Below, piece by piece: positions 29,140-33,246 of a stretch of DNA of 33,246 nt (position 1 is the stretch's first letter; the number at the start of each line of letters is the position of its first letter). This stretch comes from a virus. A program made the translations under genes and the position numbers. Where the stretch lies: the IMG/VR virus record IMGVR_UViG_3300020057_000106, positions 1 to 33,246 of that record; one strand, written 5' to 3'. The notes beneath the pieces are model-generated. The model was not told the origin of the DNA. It did not search any database and was given only the letters and a program-made list of their open reading frames with translations.

Positions 29140-30444
29140 ATGGCTATTGATACAGGAACACTAAATGCACTTTATAAAGTTGCTTACGCTAAGGGCGTAG
29201 AAGATTTAATACCTAAAGCTAATAAATTATCAGACATGATTCCGTTTGTTTCTTCTGATCTTCAAAACGGCAAACATTATGAGCAACCAGTGGTGCTTTC
29301 TGCTGAAGCAGGTTTCACCTACTCACTCGATTCACAATCGGCTTATGATTTAAATGATTCTATTGGTATGAATATGGAATCAGCCGTTGTTCCAGGAGCG
29401 GATATCGTTCTTGATTCGACAATTGGTTATAATCAAGCTGCTCGTGCTTCTCACTCAGCGACTGCTTTCAAGAGCGTCATGAGTACTAAATTTGAGAACA
29501 TGTTGAAGTCAGCCGAAAAACGTCTTGAAATTGCAATGCTTTACGGCAATGGCAATATTGGTTCAGCCGCTCTTCAGGCTGTTGTCATCGCATCGTCAGA
29601 GCTTCCTATGGTTATTGACACCGCTAGCTGGGCAACAGGTATCTGGGCTGGTAGCGAAAATGCGAACGTTGTTTTCACTAAAGCTTCTGACAATTCCTCT
29701 GTTGATTCACTCCGATCTTTCAAGATTGCTAAAGTGGATGTCGACACACGTACGATTTATCTTGCGGCTGGAACTGCTGGAACCGCTGGTACTTTGAGCA
29801 CCTTAGAAACAGCTATTGAAGCCTATGCTTGCAATATCAATTTCTATGGATCTGTTTCCGGAAGTGCTGGAACGTTTGCCTATGCTGAAATGGCTGGCCT
29901 TAAGAAAATCATCACCAATACTGGAACTTTATTTGGTATTAGTGCTTCTAGTTATGATCTTTGGCAGGGTAATTCAGTGACTACCTCAGGTCAGCTGACC
30001 ATGGCTAAAGTATTGAGTGCCGTATCTCGTGCCGTTCAACGCGGTCTTGATTCAGATGCTACAGTACTTGTGAACCCATCGACCTGGGCCGATCTTGCAA
30101 GTAATTTAGCCGCTCTTCGACGATTCGATGGAAGCTACAGCCGAAGTAAAAACGTAAATGGTTCGAAAGAACTTGAATACGTTTCTCAAAACGGAGCTTT
30201 AAAGATTTGTTCTTACAACATCGTTAAAGAAGGCGATTGTTTCATCTTCCCTGAAGATAAGGTGATGCGAATTGGAGCACGTGAGTTGGGTCTGAACGAT
30301 CCTACTCGTCCTCAAGATGAAATTTTCTTCACTATTCCTGCAAAAGCTGGCGTAGGGGTGAGAGCTTACACTAACCAAGCGGTCTTCGTAGAAGCTCCTG
30401 CTCAGGCTGTGTATATCTCTGGGATTGTAAATAGCTTAGCGTAA
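29140..30444 (+). CDS. Major capsid protein
   Basis: The 434-aa protein has ATG 29140 with TGAGGAG about 9 bases upstream. N-terminal LNALYKVAYAKGVEDLIPKA and the helix FKSVMSTKFENMLKSAEKRL resemble the N-arm and spine helix of HK97-fold capsid proteins of podoviruses. A central domain (residues about 150-260) has alternating strands. DSDATVLVNPSTWADLASNL and KICSYNIVKEGDCFIFPEDK are typical of the P domain in this class, ending with GVGVRAYTNQAVFVEAPAQA. The size fits. It is followed by a strong terminator, as expected for a heavily expressed gene. Confidence 0.85.
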   Translation: MAIDTGTLNALYKVAYAKGVEDLIPKANKLSDMIPFVSSDLQNGKHYEQPVVLSAEAGFTYSLDSQSAYDLNDSIGMNMESAVVPGADIVLDSTIGYNQAARASHSATAFKSVMSTKFENMLKSAEKRLEIAMLYGNGNIGSAALQAVVIASSELPMVIDTASWATGIWAGSENANVVFTKASDNSSVDSLRSFKIAKVDVDTRTIYLAAGTAGTAGTLSTLETAIEAYACNINFYGSVSGSAGTFAYAEMAGLKKIITNTGTLFGISASSYDLWQGNSVTTSGQLTMAKVLSAVSRAVQRGLDSDATVLVNPSTWADLASNLAALRRFDGSYSRSKNVNGSKELEYVSQNGALKICSYNIVKEGDCFIFPEDKVMRIGARELGLNDPTRPQDEIFFTIPAKAGVGVRAYTNQAVFVEAPAQAVYISGIVNSLA

Positions 30445-30459
30445 TAAAAAATCAAAATG

Positions 30460-30491
30460 GAGTGGGGGAGTAAAAACCCCTACTCTTTTTT
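30460..30491 (+). terminator. Intrinsic terminator after the capsid gene
   Basis: GAGTGGGGG (30460-30468) pairs with CCCCTACTC (30477-30485) in a 9-bp stem with one G-U pair and an 8-base loop, followed by six T. It lies 15 bp after the capsid stop and before the ribosome site of the next gene, so it would reduce read-through from capsid into the next genes. Confidence 0.85.
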
Positions 30492-30510
30492 CTTTATAAG
30501 GAGAAAAACG

Positions 30511-31035
30511 ATGAGCTTACAAAGATTAATTATCAATTCAGATCTAAGCGCAGCAGGATTTAAATCCGTTTGTGATTTGGCTCCTGGACAACTTCCGGCA
30601 CTGAACAATTTTATTGCTTATCTCGCTGGCGTTTCAGGTGGCAATTACATGGGTCTTTTGAGTTTTCAAGTAGGGGCTGTAGAAGCGGCTGGAACTTTAA
30701 CGGTGGCTACCGGAGGATCTACCAACAATCAAACTTGTTCGATCGGCAATGTGACGTTGACGGCTAAAACAAGTTCAGTGTTGGATAACGAGTTTTCGAT
30801 TTCAGCGACGGCAGCTACTCAGGCGGCGGCAATGGCAGCAGCTATTAATGCTTCCACAACTCTCAAAGGAATTGTAACGGCAACAGCTCTCTTAGGGGTG
30901 GTTACGATTACTTCGGTAGTTCCAGGATTAGCCGGTAACGGACTAGAACTAAGTGCTGGCAATTTGTCGAACGTTACACTAGGAGCCATGGCTTCTGGTT
31001 TGGACGGCACAGCATATAGCCTTGATTTAAGGTGA
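30511..31035 (+). CDS. Putative head decoration or small structural protein
   Basis: ATG 30511 is preceded by AAGGAGAAAAACG; frames further upstream cross the terminator. The 174-aa product has an N-terminal LQRLIINSDLSAAG, then a beta-rich domain (residues about 55-165) with AGTLTVATGG, NVTLTAKTSS, an AAAMAAAINASTTLKGIVTA helix and VVTITSVVPGLAGNGLELSA. This domain is widespread in phage structural proteins. Position right after the capsid gene, and between two terminators, suggests a cement or head-fibre protein made in large amounts. Confidence 0.55.
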   Translation: MSLQRLIINSDLSAAGFKSVCDLAPGQLPALNNFIAYLAGVSGGNYMGLLSFQVGAVEAAGTLTVATGGSTNNQTCSIGNVTLTAKTSSVLDNEFSISATAATQAAAMAAAINASTTLKGIVTATALLGVVTITSVVPGLAGNGLELSAGNLSNVTLGAMASGLDGTAYSLDLR

Positions 31036-31040
31036 TGATG

Positions 31041-31067
31041 AGGGGCCCTTTACCGGGCCTTTTATTT
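31041..31067 (+). terminator. Intrinsic terminator before the tail fibre
   Basis: GGCCC (31044-31048) pairs with GGGCC (31055-31059), extended by G-U pairs, and is followed by TTTTATTTT. It sits directly after the 30511 gene, and the AACACTTT motif follows within 3 bases, an arrangement expected if a promoter restarts transcription. Confidence 0.75.
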
Positions 31068-31069
31068 TA

Positions 31070-31092
31070 AACACTTTGGAATTAGCAGGAGT
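31070..31092 (+). promoter_or_regulatory. Recurrent AACACTTT motif before the tail fibre
   Basis: AACACTTT (31070-31077) then GGAATTAGCAGGAG, ending 5 bases before the TTG start of the fibre. Compared with the copy before the portal gene, 19 of 22 positions agree. It follows the terminator directly. Confidence 0.5.
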
Positions 31093-31097
31093 TTATT

Positions 31098-33246
31098 TTG
31101 TCGATAGTTCTTACGATAAATGGTGTTGGATACGATTACCCGGAAACGGATGATCAAACGTGGGGCCCGGATGCGACCGAGTGGGCTATAGCCGTAACGG
31201 CTGGGATGCTTCAAAAATCTGCAGGGCTTTTTCAGGTTTTAGCTGAATTAGATTTTGGCTCTGCTTACGGAGTTAAAGCTCTTTATTATAAGACGCGCAC
31301 AACTAATATTGCGGACGCTGGTCAAATCAGACTTGCGAGAGCGGACACCATCGTTTTTAGAAACCAGGCTAATAGTGGGAATTTAGTTCTGGGTATCGAT
31401 ACAAGTGATCGACTGACTTATAACGGTAATCCGATTATTGATTCAGCGGCCTTAACGGCTTCGAGAGCTTTAGTTTCAAGTGCGGCTGGTGTCATTTCGG
31501 TGTCTTCTGTTACTTCCACAGAGCTTGGATATGTTGGAGGGGTTACGTCTTCGATTCAAACGCAGATTGATGCGATTTTAGCGGGAGATGTAGAAGGTCC
31601 CGTTTCTAGCACCGATAATGCCATGACTCGATTTGATGGAATCACTGGAAGGCTTCTTCAAAATTCAGGCGCTATTTTAGATGATTCAAATAATCTCACT
31701 GGTCTTACAAGTGTAGTAGCGAACGGCATTACGATAGGGAGTGCGGCTAACAGAATTTCTGGTTTAGCGACCATTATTAATTCTGGAACTCTGACATTGC
31801 CTACTTCGACCGACACGTTGGTTGGAAGGGCGACGACGGATACGTTAACGAATAAGACTTTAACGGCACCAGTGATTGCGACGATTGTTAATTCTGGGAC
31901 GCTCACTCTGCCCACATCAACGGATACACTTGTTGGAAGGGCGACGACGGATACGTTAACGAATAAGACGCTAGGTAGTCCTACATTTACAGGGCAGCTG
32001 AGTCTTCCAAACGGCACCGTAGCTGCGCCGACACTTTTATTTTCAAGCGCTGGTATTTATTCCACTGGTGCACAAAATATAGATTTTTCAGTTAACGGTG
32101 TTCAAACAGCTAATTTCAATTCGGCCTCAGCGATCATAAGAACGAATTTGCAGATTCAAGGTGGTGGAGCGGCTAGTCCGGGTTTGAACTTTCAAAGTAG
32201 CCCGGTGGCTGGCCTTTATATGACCACAGTGAACATTATAGGGTTTGCGACGGCAGGAGTTACAGCGGGGACCATTAATGCTTCTCAAATATGGAGTATA
32301 GGAGTTGGAACGGCGGCCACACAAATTATAAACGGTGGCGCACTTAGACTTCAATCGGGCGCTACCTCTGAGTTTGCCATCATTGGTGATTCAGGAAACG
32401 CCTCTTCTATTTCTTTAACGGGAGCGGGAGCGAGTTCAAACGGTGGTGTGGTTTCTGTTTATGGAAATTCTCACGCATCAAAAGCGAATGTCATAGAATT
32501 TCTAAATGCTGGATCGGCTAGTTCGAATTTTGATGCGAGTGGGCATTTAAATTTATTAGGTCAGCGGGCGCTTCGGCTACAAGATACGACTGGTGGAGAG
32601 TATGTAGGATTACGAGCGTCTTCGACTCAGACCACTTATACGATTACTTTTCCTTCGGCCGCACCAGCTACGAATGCTTTACTAAAATATGATGGAGCCA
32701 ATTATATTTGGTCTCTCGAAGGTGACGTAAGCGGTCCGGTAAGTTCTACAGATACAGCCGTCGCTAAATTTAGCGGTACTACGGGAAAGATTCTTCAAGA
32801 CACAGGTGTTTTAATTGATTCTGGTAACAGCGTCACAATGAACAGGCTAGCCGTTGGTGGATCAGCAATATCTTCGAGTGGGATTTTAAACAACAGCCCA
32901 ACAGCTGTACAAAATCCTTTAAGTGGAGTTACTCAGAGAGCTTTCAGAACAAGCATGGTTGGAACTTCTGCGGCCACCACAGAAGTAGTAGGATTTAGTT
33001 CTGCGGTAAGCACTGAAGCTGCTACATTTACCGCCGCGCTTCGAACACATTTTCACTTTGCAGATCAGGCTAAAGGCGCTGGAAGCACCATTACAAGAGA
33101 TATAGCTTTTGGTGGAAGTATTCCAACACAAGGCACGAATAACGCCCTGCTCGCTGATAATACTGCCTTTACAGGCGACTGGGTCATTAATAGTACTAGC
33201 ACAAGTCCGTCTCTTTTCTCTGGCCCTATGGAATGGAAGCAACAAG
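31098..33246 (+). CDS. Tail fibre, N-terminal part (runs off the window end)
   Basis: TTG 31098 is chosen because AGCAGGAG lies just upstream and no ATG follows for long; the frame is open to the last base and continues at base 2 of the window. The N terminus (INGVGYDYPETDDQTWGPDA, ATEWAIAVTAGML) is a short virion-attachment-like region. Then come fibre modules: GDVEGPVSSTDNAMTRFDGI (with LLQNSG), two copies of a 37-residue TLPTSTDTLVGRATTDTLTN unit, TFTGQLSLPNGT and NSHASKAN. These modules are frequent in tail fibres of unrelated phages. The last 656 bases are a variant of the first 656. Confidence 0.8.
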   Translation, partial: MSIVLTINGVGYDYPETDDQTWGPDATEWAIAVTAGMLQKSAGLFQVLAELDFGSAYGVKALYYKTRTTNIADAGQIRLARADTIVFRNQANSGNLVLGIDTSDRLTYNGNPIIDSAALTASRALVSSAAGVISVSSVTSTELGYVGGVTSSIQTQIDAILAGDVEGPVSSTDNAMTRFDGITGRLLQNSGAILDDSNNLTGLTSVVANGITIGSAANRISGLATIINSGTLTLPTSTDTLVGRATTDTLTNKTLTAPVIATIVNSGTLTLPTSTDTLVGRATTDTLTNKTLGSPTFTGQLSLPNGTVAAPTLLFSSAGIYSTGAQNIDFSVNGVQTANFNSASAIIRTNLQIQGGGAASPGLNFQSSPVAGLYMTTVNIIGFATAGVTAGTINASQIWSIGVGTAATQIINGGALRLQSGATSEFAIIGDSGNASSISLTGAGASSNGGVVSVYGNSHASKANVIEFLNAGSASSNFDASGHLNLLGQRALRLQDTTGGEYVGLRASSTQTTYTITFPSAAPATNALLKYDGANYIWSLEGDVSGPVSSTDTAVAKFSGTTGKILQDTGVLIDSGNSVTMNRLAVGGSAISSSGILNNSPTAVQNPLSGVTQRAFRTSMVGTSAATTEVVGFSSAVSTEAATFTAALRTHFHFADQAKGAGSTITRDIAFGGSIPTQGTNNALLADNTAFTGDWVINSTSTSPSLFSGPMEWKQQ
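31821..31969 (+). repeat. 111-bp tandem unit in the tail fibre
   Basis: A 38-base stretch at 31821-31858 is repeated exactly at 31932-31969, offset by 111 bp (37 codons); flanking bases are similar but carry several synonymous changes. The repeated peptide is the DTLVGRATTDTLTNKTL motif. The mix of exact and diverged parts suggests duplication followed by local gene conversion. Confidence 0.85.
32591..33246. repeat. Right copy of the imperfect 656-bp terminal repeat
   Basis: This copy is the counterpart of bases 1-656. Most of the 28 differences change an amino acid (for example Q/E, T/V, N/D, L/I, S/P), and none shifts the frame. Differences start at base 128 of the repeat and become denser towards its end. 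Confidence 0.85.

Noticed and set aside
1-33246. Diversity-generating retroelement for fibre variation
   Set aside because: No reverse transcriptase and no template repeat; differences between the two fibre variants are not confined to adenines.
1-33246. Lysogeny module (integrase, CI-like repressor, attachment site)
   Set aside because: No integrase or recombinase of that type was found; the small regulators seen do not by themselves indicate lysogeny.
1-33246. tRNA genes or CRISPR array
   Set aside because: No cloverleaf with a T-arm GTTCGA-type motif was noticed and no regularly spaced repeats with unique spacers; the dam repeats are contiguous coding units.

Overview
The window looks like an essentially complete genome of a short-tailed (podovirus-like) tailed phage, unit about 32.6 kb. 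It carries small and large terminase, portal, scaffold, major capsid protein, a nozzle-like tail protein, several helical ejection-type proteins and a long modular tail fibre. There is no tape measure, tail tube, integrase, DNA polymerase or RNA polymerase that I can recognise. The lysis genes (SLT-type muralytic enzyme, two-TM holin, candidate inner spanin, lipoprotein outer spanin) point to a Gram-negative host; I cannot name the host. The first 656 bases and the last 656 bases (32591-33246) are two versions of the same stretch of the tail-fibre gene. They are identical for exactly 127 bases and then about 5% different, so the molecule is most simply circular or circularly permuted, with strain variation unresolved at the ends.

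Layout. 1-13.1 kb (+): end of the tail fibre, then neck/tail proteins, the nozzle-like protein and four ejection-type proteins, one ending in an S74 intramolecular chaperone domain, then a small membrane protein. 13.1-15.0 kb (+): VRR-NUC nuclease and a run of very small genes, with a divergent ribbon-helix-helix gene and a sigma70-like promoter whose transcript would start at the ATG. 15.0-17.3 kb (-): an operon with an exported fibronectin-III-like protein, a 54-aa gene, a Dam-type adenine methylase with a remarkable 9-bp repeat insert, and two tiny hydrophobic proteins. 17.3-18.1 kb: the only long non-coding stretch, 743 bp. It has no credible gene but contains twin operator-like repeats, a strong leftward intrinsic terminator and many helices, so I propose a leftward structured RNA of about 580 nt.

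18.1-20.3 kb (+): recombination genes (Gp157-like, ERF single-strand annealing protein), an Ala/Tyr repeat protein and small genes. 20.3-21.8 kb (-): lysis cassette. 21.9-24.0 kb (+): small unknown genes and a ParB-like protein. 24.0-31.0 kb (+): packaging and head genes, then the start of the tail fibre at 31.1 kb.

Themes. A motif containing AACACTTT recurs at six gene boundaries (five +, one -) and is a good candidate phage-specific promoter or leader element. At two sites it is followed by a structured leader. Several gene junctions are duplicated almost verbatim (MALDF start, KLKGEK stop, DGHA stop), which suggests that junctions act as recombination linkers. The + strand is strongly G-rich over about 3-13 kb and C-rich over 18-24 kb whichever strand is coding.
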